From NCBI RefSeq assembly GCF_050624435.1, contig NC_134537.1, positions 118,781,586 to 118,845,585 on the forward strand: a stretch of 64,000 nucleotides of DNA. Direction: 5' to 3'. The notes beneath the pieces were generated by a model. The model saw nothing but the letters and a program-made list of their open reading frames with translations, was not told the DNA's origin and did not search any database. The DNA comes from Tenrec ecaudatus. Its lineage: Eukaryota; Chordata; Mammalia; Afrosoricida; Tenrecidae. The position numbers and the translations under genes are program-made. Of this stretch, positions 21,889 to 33,577 are shown piece by piece (the first letter of the stretch is position 1; each line of letters starts with the position of its first letter).

Positions 21889-23603
21889 TTTAATATTTTT
21901 GTGCACTCAAAGTTTTATAATTCCTTTAGCTAGCTACTCACTTGGATGGTGGCTAACTGATTTCTCAATGAACCTCTTGCTCAATTTATGGCTTGCCAAA
22001 TGTAGTTTTCAGTATTATGTATAGGAATCTGTGAATGGCCTTAGATGTATCACCTGAGCAGGGGGAGATGGGGACATCCTTCTCAAAGAGGGGGCATCTT
22101 CGGGAGGAGATTGTCAGTGTCTTTGAGATATTGTTTCCATCTTAGTGCTTGCCTGTGAATGCAGTCCTTCCTTCTACAAGAATTAAAGTGAAAGAAAGAA
22201 AAGGGAGAGAGAGCAAAAGAGAGAGATTTGTAGCTTTCATCTGGAAATTCAATTTACAATGAAAAAATTAGTTACAAATAAGAAACAGCAGAAAAGTTAT
22301 TATAATTCACAGATGTGGTGGATCCAGCACTAAAATTTGAAGATTTTTTTGAGGAAGGCAGCGACCTTGGTCATGCCATTGATCTGGGTACACAGAGGAG
22401 CTCTCTTTACTGTGGTGAGTGTCGAATTGATGTGGCCCAAGTAGGTTGCAATGGCTCATCCTAATTCCCAGTCTGGGGCGGGCCAGATTCTCACCTTTCT
22501 TTGACTCTTCATGGTAGCATTTGTTCTCATTGTAGCACATGGTTCCCCAAACCAAAGTCCTTGTCCTTTTGGTAATTGGACCTCTCTCAGAGTCAGATGG
22601 GGCTCCCAAAGAGCAACCACACTGGCTCTTCAGCTACTCCTGGAGTCGTCGTCCAAGTCTTGGAATATGCTTGGATCCTGGTGTGAAGACTTGGGGTGGT
22701 TTATTATGTGTTCTGTTGTCGACACGTCTAGGGAGATCCTCACAGCGTTCCTTGGCGCATATGAAGGGCCATGTGAGTTATTTCATCCAGATTCAGAGCC
22801 TACTCAGAAGCCTGTAATAAACAGCAACAACAGTGTGTGAACGAGTCAGCATTTTCTGTGAGCACTACCGAGCTTCTGCGAAGAGAGGAGCAAGACAACG
22901 TGGCTAAGTCTTACAGGTGCTTACCTCTGATCATTGCAGGGAGGGGTTGAAGAATAACATCAGAACCACCCCCAAAAGAAGGGAGAAGAAAAGACATCCC
23001 AGCCCAGTAAAGACCACTTCTTGTATCTATGTCTTCTTCAAGTTCTCTGAGGCTTCATTTTCCCCAGTACTAGTTAGTCCCGTTGTAAGCCACCAACTGT
23101 CATCTTCCCATTACGAAGATGCCTTTATCTATAGCTTGCTGTGGGTTAACAAGACAGCAAGAATCTACTAGTTTTCAGCTGTTGCAGTCAGCTAACTCTA
23201 GACATTTGTCTTTACATGTCATGCAAAAGAAGTTCATCTGGGGTCCATGGATTCCCAGTAGCCCATGGCTAGAACTTTACAGACCTTTATTTTAAAGTAA
23301 TTTGTTTTCATTGTGATTCTGCTTTTTCCAATTTAGAGATTTAAAAATATTGTTCTAAGAAGGCTCCTTTCGCATCACCAAACATCCAAAGGTATCCATG
23401 GCCCCCCAAAGATGAATCATCTTTGAGGAGCATTTCCCTCATCTGAAACTGCAACCTCACCTGTCAGTAGCACTGTGTACTTTCATGAGTCTTCAGATCT
23501 AGAACTTTCGTGACTCAGTACCTTCTGTGGCATGGGCTTGATGCCTAGCATGATATTCTCCCACCTTATTGCTTATCTATCTTATACCCATTTTCCAAGC
23601 CCC
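21889..23603. other. unique sequence, overlapping open frames of unknown meaning
   Basis: Frames of 100-109 codons overlap on both strands at 22307-22840. I compared them mentally with ribosomal-protein and small mitochondrial-protein pseudogenes and found no convincing match. A purine run lies at 22188-22229. Otherwise nothing is recognised. Confidence 0.5.
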
Positions 23604-23787
23604 CCTCTCACTGCTAGTTGATCGTTTCTGGCTCTTAGTAATTGATAGGACAGGATAGAACTGTCACGGTGGGTTTCCTGTAATGCTACACAGGACTAGA
23701 GAACCCCATCTTACTTCTATGGAGTAGCTGTTGGTTTTGAACCACAGATCCTACGGCTGGCAGTTCCACCACATGCCACCAAAGCTC
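23604..23787 (-). mobile_element. AfroSINE-type SINE, antisense
   Basis: CACTGCTAGTTGATCG, GGACAGGATAGAACTGTC, TGGAGTAGCTGTTGGTTTTG (B-box side) and ACCACATGCCACCAAAGCTC follow the antisense order. Confidence 0.75.
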
Positions 23788-23899
23788 AAATGCCCCAAAT
23801 CTCATGTTTCTCTATTTTGCCTTATTTTGTTTTTAGTACTTGATAATATAAGCTTCTTGGGTCCAGGTAAATATCTAATCCATACTTGTATTCCAATAT

Positions 23900-24648
23900 G
23901 TTTTTGAGTAAGACCTGAAGCACTTGCTGGTGAAGATTTAGACTCCAGCTTTCAATGTGGATTACAAATCTATGGAGAGAATACACAAAAAAGCCTCACC
24001 ATTGGATCAACAAACAGCATCATGGTAAATGGAGAAAAGTTTGAAGTTGTCAAGGATTTCACCTTGTATTGATCCAAAATCAATGCTCATGGAAGCAGAT
24101 GTCAAGAGATCAAAAGATGAATTGCATTAGGTAAACCTTCTGCCCAACACCTCTTTAAAGTCTTGAAGAGCAAGCATGTCCGTTTGAGGACTAAGATGCA
24201 CCTGCCCCAACCATGGCATTTTCAGTGACCTCCTATATGTGTGAATGTTGGGGCTTGAATAAGGAAGACTGAAGAAGAATCGACGCATTTGAATCATGGT
24301 GCTCAGAAGAATCTTGAAAATACTATGGATGGCCGGAAAAACAAACATCTGTCTCGGGCTAAGTACAGCTCGAATGCTCCTTGGAAGGGAAGGTGGTCTT
24401 ACATGCTTGGGCTGTGTTCTCAAGGGAGACCAGTCCCTGGAGAAGCACACCCAGCTTGATAAGGCAGAAGGACCGAGAAGCAGGGAAGACCTTCATTGAG
24501 ATAGATCGACACGGTGGCTTCAACAATGGGCTCCAACATAACAGTAACTGGGGATGGCATCGGACAAGCTGAATTTGTTTTCTTCCGTTGTGCATGGGAT
24601 CCCTATAATTCGCAACTGACCAGATGGCACCTAACAACCATAATAAGT
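23900..24648 (+). mobile_element. RTE LINE 3' part
   Basis: The sense copy covers the end of the ORF and the 3' terminus. A translated piece at 24299-24340 reads RRILKILWMAGKTN, matching the conserved RR-(I/L)-L-x-x-x-W-T-A-x-R-x-N block of BovB-type proteins. GGAGACCAGTCCCTGGAGAA follows (24426-24445), and the element ends GGCACCTAACAACCATAATA. It is interrupted by stops and frameshifts and is 5' truncated. Confidence 0.88.
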
Positions 24649-25384
24649 CCTTGGAAAGATCTAAATGCTCAATCAAGGTAGGATAGATATATAAATGATT
24701 AATAATCTGTATTCATATAAAAATCGTAATATTCCCCATCCTATCTTAAGATTAGAAGTCCTATTTCAGTTTAGCACCACCTTCAGCTGTATTGTATTTC
24801 TGGCAACCCTGAAGGTTTCTGTCTGACCTAAGTCAGAGAAGCTGGATAGTGAAAAAAAAAAAAGACAAATTGAAGAAAAACAAAAAGACAGACAGAGAGG
24901 GACAGAGAAGAAAAGAGAGACAGAAGTTATGGCTCGGTTTTGTGCCGTGTTCTTGAATCCTTTCACTGTTTTTCAAACAGATTCTTTTAATTTGAGAAAC
25001 CTATTCCCATTGTTTACATTTGTCTTTTAGTGTAATCTATTTGAAAAGACCCTCTAAAAAACAAATAAAAAATATCCACTGTGGACCTCTAAGAATACCT
25101 ATAGAATATACTGGGAATCAACTTTCCTATGTTTAAAAACTTTTAAACACAAATATTGTTAACATACTGTGATATGGTTCATACCATCTCTCCATCTCCA
25201 AGATGGTTCTATGTTCCAGTGTAGAGGGACAGTGTAAACCACTTTAACTCTTCCTTTAACAAATATCTGCAGCATCCTTAATGGATATATGCCACTGCTT
25301 GTCACACCGTGGTGGATGTGATTTCTTAGGATGCTGGAAGCTATGCCACTGGTATTTCAAATACCAAAGAGTATCACTGTGGTG
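24649..25384. other. unique sequence with a purine-rich tract
   Basis: A purine-rich stretch at 24850-24926 contains an A12 run. No other recognised features. Confidence 0.55.
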
Positions 25385-25915
25385 GTCAGATTTCATGTCA
25401 ATCTAACCTGTGTGAAGGTAGGGGTGGAGGGCAACCTATCACAGACTGCTGGTGCCTCCTGGAAAGTGTAACCTTATTATCAAAGAGGCACTGGGAACGT
25501 TTCTCTTTCTTTCCCTTCCCTTTGTTCCTTTCTTGGATTTTGTGTCTGCCTCCAGGGAAGCTCCATGTGGGCTGCAAACCTTGGTAGCTGTCGGCACTCT
25601 GTCATGTTCCCACCAGCCTTGGGTCCACAAGACTCTGCACTCACTGGTCTGTGATCTTCCTGTTTCTTGCTTCACCATTCTGTGTTCCTGGCCTGCAGGT
25701 ATCTGAGTTGGAAGAGAGCTCTGGCTAGCCCCAGACCCATGACCTTGAGTTAGACTGGGATGAGATACCTTCTTGACATAAAATTGCTTCTTGACATAAA
25801 GATCTTTCTTATGCACATATGAAAATCACTGGTTTTGTTTCTTTAGACGGGCCAACCTGACCCAGCCACCACAGGCGAACAGTTTTCAGTAGAGCTTCCA
25901 GACTGAGAACTGATT
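25385..25915 (+). mobile_element. LTR-like repeat, unclassified
   Basis: The end region GGTTTTGTTTCTTTAGACGG resembles the ...TTTCTCTAGA... terminus of the repeat at 38490-39000. Just before it there is a small direct duplication (CTTCTTGACATAAA twice, 25770-25801). The 125-codon minus frame (25439-25816) has no protein-family features. Confidence 0.4.
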
Positions 25916-25954
25916 ATGAAGAATGAATAGGCTGGCCACTTCGGAGGAATTGTT

Positions 25955-26005
25955 GATGGTAGGTGTCAAGTCCGCTCCCACCCATAGCGACTGTTAGTCT
26001 GGGCC
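25955..26005 (-). mobile_element. RTE/SINE tail scrap
   Basis: GGTGTCAAGTCCGCTCCCAC and CCATAGCGAC match the antisense shared RTE/SINE 3' tail. Confidence 0.5.
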
Positions 26006-26185
26006 AACTAGAGAAACAAATTTTTTGACACTTATATGTGTGTAAGAGAGAGCTTTATATCAGAGAGTAATTGTATATTATGAAAACATCCCAGACCAGT
26101 CCAGCTCAAGTCCATTAGTCTACTATGAGCCATATGTCAGATACCAGTCTATAAATTCCTGTTCAGACACCACTCCTCAATTTTA
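26003..26185 (-). mobile_element. retroelement end piece of the 26441-26949 family
   Basis: TGTTAGTCTGGGCCAACTAG, GAGAAACAAAT, GTAAGAGAGAGCTTTATATC and GAAAACATCCCAGACCAGTC parallel the first 150 bases of the next copy at 26441. Only one end is present. Confidence 0.6.
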
Positions 26186-26229
26186 TCAAACATGATATAC
26201 TTATCCAGGTTCTCATCTCTCCTGACAAT

Positions 26230-27231
26230 ATATCAAAGTATGTAAGACTAAGTCTTGCCATCATTGCCTCTAAGGAGCGTTCTGGAAGTACTTCCTAAAA
26301 TACAAATCTGTTTGTCCTTTTTAGCCGTCCATGGCACTTTCAGTATTCTCCTCCAGCACCACAATTCAAATGTATCTATTCTTCTACTGTGCTCCTTATT
26401 CAATAGCCAGCTTTCTCATGCATATGATGAATTGGAGAATATTAGTCTGGGTACTTTAGAGAAACAAATCCATGGAAACTCATGTATAAGAGAGAGTTTT
26501 ATATAAAGGTCAAGTGCACATCAAGAAAACATTCCAACCCAGTGATGCCCAAGTCCACAAGTCCAACATTAACCCATATGTCCGACACCAATCCACAAAA
26601 TCCTCCTCCATCTCACAAAACAGATGCAGTGATGCCAACTGCAGGAGGAAAGCTGAGTCAGTGAATGTCTAAGTATATCAGTACTGGCAGGGGTCTCCAC
26701 ATGGGTGCTCCTGCACCCAGGGCTGCATCGGGGTAGGTCCATGTGTTTTCTCCTTGGTGATGTCTTGCAGGAAATGGGCCTTGCCAGCTGAAGTAGGGAA
26801 CTGGCTAAGGCAGCTGCACCCTGATCCAACCATCAGAAATCAAGAGATCCGAGAACTAGAAAGGTGAGGCCCACTGAGCCATTTATCTCTCTGTCCTTCA
26901 ATTAAACCCACATTTATCAGCCAGGTTTGCACAATAAACTAACTACCTCAAATACCATGGCTTGGGTCAGGCTTACCTTAGTCCATAAAGTAATATCTTC
27001 TCTCTTTAATACTCTAAAGAAGCCTGTGCTGCATATTTGCCCCATGCAATCCATCTTTTAATCTCTTGACTGCTTCTTCCATTGGCACTGATGGTGGATT
27101 CAAGTACTATACAATCTTTGACAATGTTATCCCTTTTCCCATTGATCATGGTGCTACCTATTGGTCCAGTTGTGAGGATTTTGGTCTTCCTTACATTAGC
27201 TTGTAATCTATACTGAAGGCTTGTTATCAAC
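26230..27231 (-). mobile_element. RTE LINE fragment, antisense, split by a later insertion
   Basis: RTE antisense sequence runs 26230-26440, breaks at the insert 26441-26949, and resumes with ATACCATGGCTTGGGTCAGG at 26952 to about 27231. It then meets a sense RTE copy head to head. No intact frame remains. Confidence 0.82.
26441..26949 (-). mobile_element. retroelement insertion in RTE (LTR-like, MaLR-like?)
   Basis: It begins TTAGTCTGGGTACTTTAGAG and ends TGCACAATAAACTAACTACC. The related insert at 35045-35531, read in the same sense, ends in CACAATAAACT as well and begins with TTCTTTAGAGAGACAAACC. The flanks suggest a short target duplication of about 5-6 bp (GAATAT / AAATAC). Strand is assigned from the placental repeat whose sense end reads ...TTTCTCTAGAGAACC. 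The family name is uncertain. Confidence 0.6.
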
Positions 27232-28480
27232 CTTGAATATGCAGATGATACAACATTGCTTGCTGAAAGGTTGCTTTACTGAAAGGGCTTGAAGCACTGC
27301 TTGATGAAGGTCAATATAGATTACAATTCAATGTAAAGAACAAAATTCTTCACAGCTAGACCAATTGGTAATATCATGAAACATTGGGAAATGATTGAAG
27401 TTGTCAAAGATTCATTTTGCTTATATCCAAAAATCAATGCTCTTGGAATCGTCACTATATCAAATGATACATTGTATTATGTAAGTCTGCTGCCTAAGAC
27501 CTCTTTGTAATTAAGTGTTGAAGAGCAAGAATGACACCTTGATGACTAAGGTGCACCTGACCCAAGTCATGGTATTTTCAATCTCGTCCTATGCATGTGA
27601 AATTTGGACATTGAGAAGGGGAAATACACCTGGATCAAGACCCCGGTGAATGCCCTCTGACCATAGGCCATGGACATGAATATATTGGATAGTGAATTGT
27701 TTCAGATGTAATTAGGGCCCTGTAATTTGTTCTCCCTTATGATCTATTTATATTTGTTCTAGTTTTAATATTTTCTTCTTTCTTTTCAATTGAAGTTTTT
27801 ATTTGTTTTAATTTTTTAATGGTGGTGGTAGTGGTGGTGTGTGTGTGTCAAATCCAGGGTAAGCACATCTACAGAGACAGGAACTAAATTAATGGTTCTT
27901 TGGGAGTATGGTAGGTAAGGTTAGGGAGAAATGAGGATTAATAACAATGAGCACAGGAATGATGAAATGTTTTAAAACTAATTGTGGTGATGATTTTACA
28001 TTGAAGAATCAATGTGATTGAACTATTGAATTGTATGCTATGAATTATACACCAATAAAACTGTTGAAAATAGGAAGTTGGACATTGAATATGGAAAACA
28101 GTCTAAGACTTGATGAATGTGAATTATGGTGCAGAAGAATAAAGAAAGTAGCATGGGATGCCAAAAGATCAAACAGCTCTGTCTTGGGAGGACAGCCAGA
28201 ATGATCCTTAGAAGACAGGTTGATAAGACTTCATCTCAAATACTTTGGACTTGTTATTTGGAAAAACCAGTCCATAGAAAAGGATACTATACTTGATATA
28301 GTAGAAGGGCAGCGAAGAAGAGGAAGACCTTTGACTTAAATGAATTGAAACTGGTTGCAGCAATGAACTCAAACATGGCAACAGTTGTGAGGCTGACACA
28401 GGACTTGGCAGTGTTCCCTTCTATGGCACACAGGGCTGCTAGACGTTGGAACTGACCTGAGGGCACCTAACAATACATCA
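27232..28480 (+). mobile_element. RTE LINE, 3' half, split by an L1 tail
   Basis: The copy starts inside the reverse transcriptase at LEYADDTTLLA (27232-27264), keeping the catalytic YADD. It continues to 27623, is broken by an L1 tail (27624-28073), and resumes with GGAAGTTGGACATTGAATAT to the 3' terminus GGCACCTAACAATACATC (about 28480). The frame is lost soon after YADD, so it is inactive. The head-to-head partner lies at 26230-27231. Confidence 0.87.
27624..28073 (+). mobile_element. L1 3' tail inserted in RTE
   Basis: TTTGTTCTAGTTTTAATATT, GATTGAACTATTGAATTGTA and CACCAATAAAACTG match the tails at 6.24-6.59 kb and 53.47-53.8 kb. Flanking RTE sequence is duplicated: AATTTGGACATTGAGAAGGG (27601-27620) versus AAGTTGGACATTGAATATGG (28075-28094), consistent with target-primed insertion. 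A GT-rich stretch lies at 27822-27848. Confidence 0.8.
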
Positions 28481-28667
28481 ACAGTGAATAGACGAGAGTC
28501 AATGAATGATGTCTACTAGACTGTACAAAATACCCCGGGGTCTTTTTATAATTTCATTGGGCCATCTCCTCTAAAAAAGTATTCTAGGATGATTCCTGTT
28601 CCTAATTACTCTGAAATTTGATTAGTTAGAAAATCCATTGAACTAAGGACACTGATTCTTTAGAGAA

Positions 28668-28873
28668 GGGGGTTTTTGTAGTGCAGTGGGTTAAGCATTG
28701 GGCTGCAAACTACAAGGTCCACAGTTTACTCTGTGGTTGAAAGACGACGCATTCTGCTCCCATGCAGATTTACAGCAGAACCCCACAGTGGGCAGTTCTA
28801 CTCTGTCCAATAGGAACCGTGTGAGTCAGAATGGATTCCATTACACTGAAATGATGTAGGGCTGGCTTTGCAA
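28668..28873 (+). mobile_element. AfroSINE-type SINE
   Basis: TTTTTGTAGTGCAGTGGGTT, GGGCTGCAAACTACAAGGTC, GGGCAGTTCTACTCTGTCC and CGTGTGAGTCAGAATGGATT follow the family order. The B-box area is partly deleted. Confidence 0.82.
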
Positions 28874-30526
28874 AGGACACGGAGTTATAAAGGGACTGGG
28901 GAAAACAACTAAATAATCCAGTCCCTGATTAATTGGAAATAGACAAGAAAGTAAGAAAAACTGAGTATCAAGCCCTTATTGAGTTCATGCATCCCAAATA
29001 TTACGAGATTGGAAAATATATTTAAAAAGAAAGAAATATTTGCTATGACACTTTCCCCCGAGTTGCTTAGAGATTAGCAAAATAATATTCTACTGGTACT
29101 TCGGATGCTGGTACACTCAGGGTCCAGATGCAGAATAATTATGAATTTTTGTAATGAGCAAACCAGCTGAGACTTGGCGGGTGGACTGTTTTGAATTGTA
29201 GTTGGATCCGCTATCAGGTTGTCTAAACCCCAGGATATGACACTTAAAATCAGCAGGCCCCGAAAGTACACCATACCTCTTAAACTGCAGCCTGTGGTGC
29301 AAAAGCAACAGTGGGAAGGAATTAGTCTTCTGGGTACCAATCTCAAGATGCAATTCGGTAGGTATTATAGCAAGGAGTAACTAACTTTATAAGCTATTTT
29401 CTTATTGCTCCAGACCATTTTTCAGTCTATTTTCTGTGTTTTTCCTCCACTAACATCTTTCTCTCCTCCATTGCTTCTAATACCTCTCCAATGATAAGTT
29501 TTCAACGAGAACTCATTTACCTGGGGAGGCAGATGTACTAGATAGCAATTTGAGAAAAAAAATTTTCTAGTTGATTTCAAAGTTAACTTAACATTCTAAT
29601 TCTGGCACTATCAGAAGAGAATCACTGTCAACAAGCTGTTAAAAATGAAACCCAATAACTAGAGAAAATGGATGAAACATCAAGTAAATCTCCTTGTTCT
29701 TACCGATTGCCTCATTTAATTCCTAGCATTTATTGAATTTTTAATAGAATGAAATGAGATTTTAATGTAATCTTATTGAGTGTAGACCTAATTCAATATA
29801 TTAATTTATTATGACTCTTTTCTCATTAATTGTTTGTATGAAGTTATGCAATGAAAAGTTTCCCAAACTGCCAATTATTGGTAAACTTTTTTCTCCTAAG
29901 GAGTTGTGTTTTTTGTGATAATTTAAAAAGCAAAGTTAAACTTTCCATTAGTGTTTTATTCACTAATTAAAATTGGTCTAGAAATTCAAAGACTAATTAA
30001 GATAGTGTGTTTCTCTTTGCTAAATTGTCATGCATGACTTCTCCATGATGCTGATATTTAGATTAATAGAATGAGGGTAAGAACCACAAAAGTGAGTGAC
30101 TATTTTCATTTAATAATTTGATCTGATTAGAAATAATATGTTTAATTTGATCACATTTATATGTTATTTTAGGGGGGAAATTTTAGGCTTATCTAAAAAA
30201 ATGTTGAAAGTGCTTTTATTTTTTGATTATTTTATTCTAGTGTACTTGAGAAATTGGCATTGGACTTTTCAGCCAGGGAACTTAGTTAACTAAAGATGCA
30301 TAATGTTCCACGATTTTATCAAAGGATGATACAACAAGAAATATATTCCAAGTTGCCTAGGGGAAAGTGCAGAAAGGTAACCTAATTATCTTTAGTGGTG
30401 ACTGTGAATAGAGGGCTATTGGTATAATTCACAATCGATCATGTTCTATAATTGTCTAACGGGTTTAAGATACCTTTAAAATTATAGAAGTAATAATATG
30501 TTCATTTTAGAAACAGGAAAACTGTT
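28874..30526. other. unique AT-rich sequence, nothing recognised
   Basis: About 1.65 kb. It is strongly AT-rich from 29700 to 30250 with many TTAAT/ATTAA motifs. Minus frames of 78-90 codons at 29074-29353 have no features. This is one of the longer repeat-free stretches. Confidence 0.55.
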
Positions 30527-31015
30527 GCCGTTGTTGTTAGGTTCCAGAGAGTCAGCTCCGATTCAGAGTGCCCTTATGCACAACTGAACAAAACGTCATT
30601 TGATCCTGTGCCATCCTCACAATTGTTGTGATGCCGTGTGGCAATCACGGTGCTAATCCATTTTCCATTGCTTGGATAACTATCTGTTTTACACAAGTAT
30701 GATGCCCTAGCCAGGGACTGGACTTTCTGAATAATGGGTGCACAATTGTGCTTCCTGCAAGGCCGATGGTCTTGTTTTCTGAAGTCTCTGTACTCCAAGG
30801 AAGAGTCTCAAGCCCACAAAGGCAGTTTTACCGTGTCCCTGAGAGCCACTACGTGTTGGAAGTAACTCGATGGCAGTGAGGCTGATTTCTTGTTTCAATA
30901 TTTCTTGACAGCACCAATAATTTAAACCCGTTAATTCCTTTCAAGTGTTTCCCATTTACTGCTCAGCTTTGGTATGACTAGGAGATGATTATCAATACCA
31001 TAATGAGGCCAGGGT
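30527..31015 (-). mobile_element. RTE LINE 3' end with SINE-like insertion
   Basis: Antisense TTGTTGTTAGGTTCC (30529-30543), CTTATGCACAACTGAACAAA and CCTGTGCCATCCTCACAATT are the RTE 3' terminus. From about 30725 to 30885 sense SINE-like sequence appears (CGATGGCAGTGAGG at its end), then RTE resumes (GACAGCACCAATAATTTAAA). Confidence 0.7.
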
Positions 31016-32689
31016 GACAAATTTGTTCTTAAAAAAACTTGGCAGTAGGCTTCAATTTCTTCATCACTGCTTTTAGTGGAAGGTATATAAATTTGAGTTA
31101 ACTAGTATTCCTTGTACATATAAGGTATTGTATTTCAAGCTATATCTTGAAATTTTTTCATGTTATTAATTTTTTTCCAAGACAAAATTTCATTTATTTG
31201 TAATCAGAAATAAATATTTCACAATATAATTACATTTTAAAAATCATTTTAATGGGAGCTCTTACAATTCTTGTTACAATCCATATATCAATTGTATCCA
31301 ACATATTTGTACATGTATTCCATCATTCTTTTCTAGACATTTACTTTCCATTGAGTCCTTGGGATCAGCTCCTTTTTTCCCCTCCCTAGGCCCCCCCACC
31401 CAACCATTGTGGCCCCTTGATAGGTTGTAGATTGTTAGTTATTTTCAAATCTCACACTGACCACTGTCTCCCTTCCCTTCTGGTTTCTGTTGCTCGTCCC
31501 TCTGGAAGAGTGTGTGTGGTTATGTGCCATTCGTTGTGATCGGTGCCCGCCTCTCTTCCCACATGTCCTCACTTCCTACCCTTTTGGTATCTCTGTTCCC
31601 TTTCCTGTTCCTGGGTTCCATGTGTTGTGCGTTTTATCTCTTGCCTATACTTGTGTGCATGCTCCTGTCCAGTTAGTATAGATTGGGAAGCAGCACTGGG
31701 GTCATGATACCTGGGTGGGGGTGGAGTAAGGAGGCCTCAAGGGATCAGAGGTATATTGCGTGACCCATTAGTGCTCCACTGCACCCTGATTGACTCAACC
31801 CCTCCTTGCGACCCCTCTGTGGGGGATGCTCCATTGTCCACGGATGGGCTTTGGGTCTTTGCTCTAAGCCCCACTCCAGTCTCACCAATGTGTTTTTTGT
31901 TAGTTTGTTTGTATACTGTTTGTTGTGAGTCTTCTGATGCCTGTTGCCTTGTCTCAATGACACCTCACAATCACCCCGACTGGTGTGCTTCTTCCATGTG
32001 GTCTTGCTGCTTCACTGTTGGATGGCTGCTTGTTTAACTTCAAGACTTTAAGACCCCAGACACTATATCTTTTAAGAGCCGGGTACCATCCTCTGTCTTT
32101 ATGCACTCACTACATCTACATCTCTTTATGCACCCATTTTGTCTTCAGCGATCATGTAGGGGTGGGGGATGAGCATCACAGAATGCCCATTTGTTAGAAC
32201 AAAGTGTTCTTGTATTGAGGGAAAGTATGAGCTGAGACTCAACGCCCATCTACAGCTTCAGTGCATTGCCTTATAAATATATGTACATAGGTCAATACCA
32301 CTATTGTTATGGATTAATGTGTTTGCATAAGTGCACACCTGTTTTAATCTCCCTATCTATGCTTTTGCTTCCTAGAGTTTGCCTCTGTTTCTTTTTGCTT
32401 CCTCCTGCCCCGCCATCACTTTCTCCCTTCTTCCACTTCTTGGTGCTTCCTCCCCACTAGCTTGGTGTTCCTCTAATCTTCACAGGATGCTGGTTCCACT
32501 TCCCTAGTTGTTCCCCTGTCCACAACACTGTTGCTCACTGCACCTCTCTCCCCACCACCTCTTCCTCCTCTACTTTCCAGGGCCGTTGGCCCCATTGCTT
32601 TCTCCCTGGGCTTCCCTCCCATGGTACAACCCATATAATTTTGCCAACCATCCATGTTCTAGTCTGAACAATAAGAAAACATATGGTTG

Positions 32690-32766
32690 AAGGAAAAAAA
32701 GGAAAGAGAAAAGACAAGAGAAAATAAATAAATAAATGAAGAAAGAACGAAAGAAAGAACCAAAAG
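32690..32766 (+). repeat. purine-rich A/G low-complexity tract in the L1 3' UTR
   Basis: A/G-rich sequence with AAATAAATAAATAAATG inside. It may mark an internal tail or a small insertion in the L1 3' UTR. Confidence 0.6.
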
Positions 32767-33577
32767 TCGACATAGGTCCAGGTCTGTTTGCTGGTCCCCA
32801 TGAGACCCTACTCCTGGTCCTGAGGGAGATCTGGGGGCTGCCCCTCCTAGCCCGAATTCTATTCTTGGGGCGCCCCAGGGGCTCTGTGGCTCGACTTTAC
32901 TCCTATTGCTGATCTGTCATTCTCCATTCCCTCACTGTCTCCCTGCCATGTGTCCCCATTATTGTCCCCTGTCTCCGTGTGCTCCAGTGAGGGGACCACA
33001 TGTCTTGAGCCGTTGGTAGTCCCACAGTCCTTCCTGTACCTTAGCAGCTCCATGCAGGGACCTCGTCCTCTGGGCTTGGTGGGCCTCTTTGGAGTCTAGG
33101 CCAACTGCCCCTTTCTCTTTTTCCTTCTTGGTTCGCTTCCGTCTGGGTATGATAGGTCGGTTCCTTCCCCCCACCAGAAGGTCTAATGTCGTTCTCTGTG
33201 GCACACACTTCCAGGGTGGGGGTCAGGCTGGTTCTGGTTGGGGCCGGCATGTAGTCCAGTCTTTTCATGCATTCCTCCACGTGTTACATTGTTCTCCTTA
33301 TTTGGTGCGCTGCAGTGGCGTCTGTATGCACATTCCAATTCTGTGGAGACACAACCAATACTCTCCCCCTGGGTGGGTTAGGGCCCTGTTCTCCCCATGT
33401 CATCATCTGTTTCTACCCACTCCCATTCTCTCTCCTCCTTCCTCCTTTCCCCGTCTTTATGTTGGATTCACATGTACCTCCCTGGATTTGGTCTGACCTC
33501 CCCGTGACTGCCTATGCTTCCACCAGTGTATTGTGAGATAAGTGTCTTTTCTTCTAATCCTGCTGTGCTGATTATAC

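Noticed and set aside
22307..22840. Overlapping frames of about 100 codons on both strands, considered as a processed pseudogene
   Set aside because: No match to a remembered protein in any frame and no A-rich tail at the expected end.
25439..25816. 125-codon minus frame
   Set aside because: Falls inside an LTR-like repeat, and its residues show no domain.
33089..33496. 135-codon plus-strand frame
   Set aside because: It lies antisense in the L1 3' UTR; pyrimidine-rich composition keeps it open.
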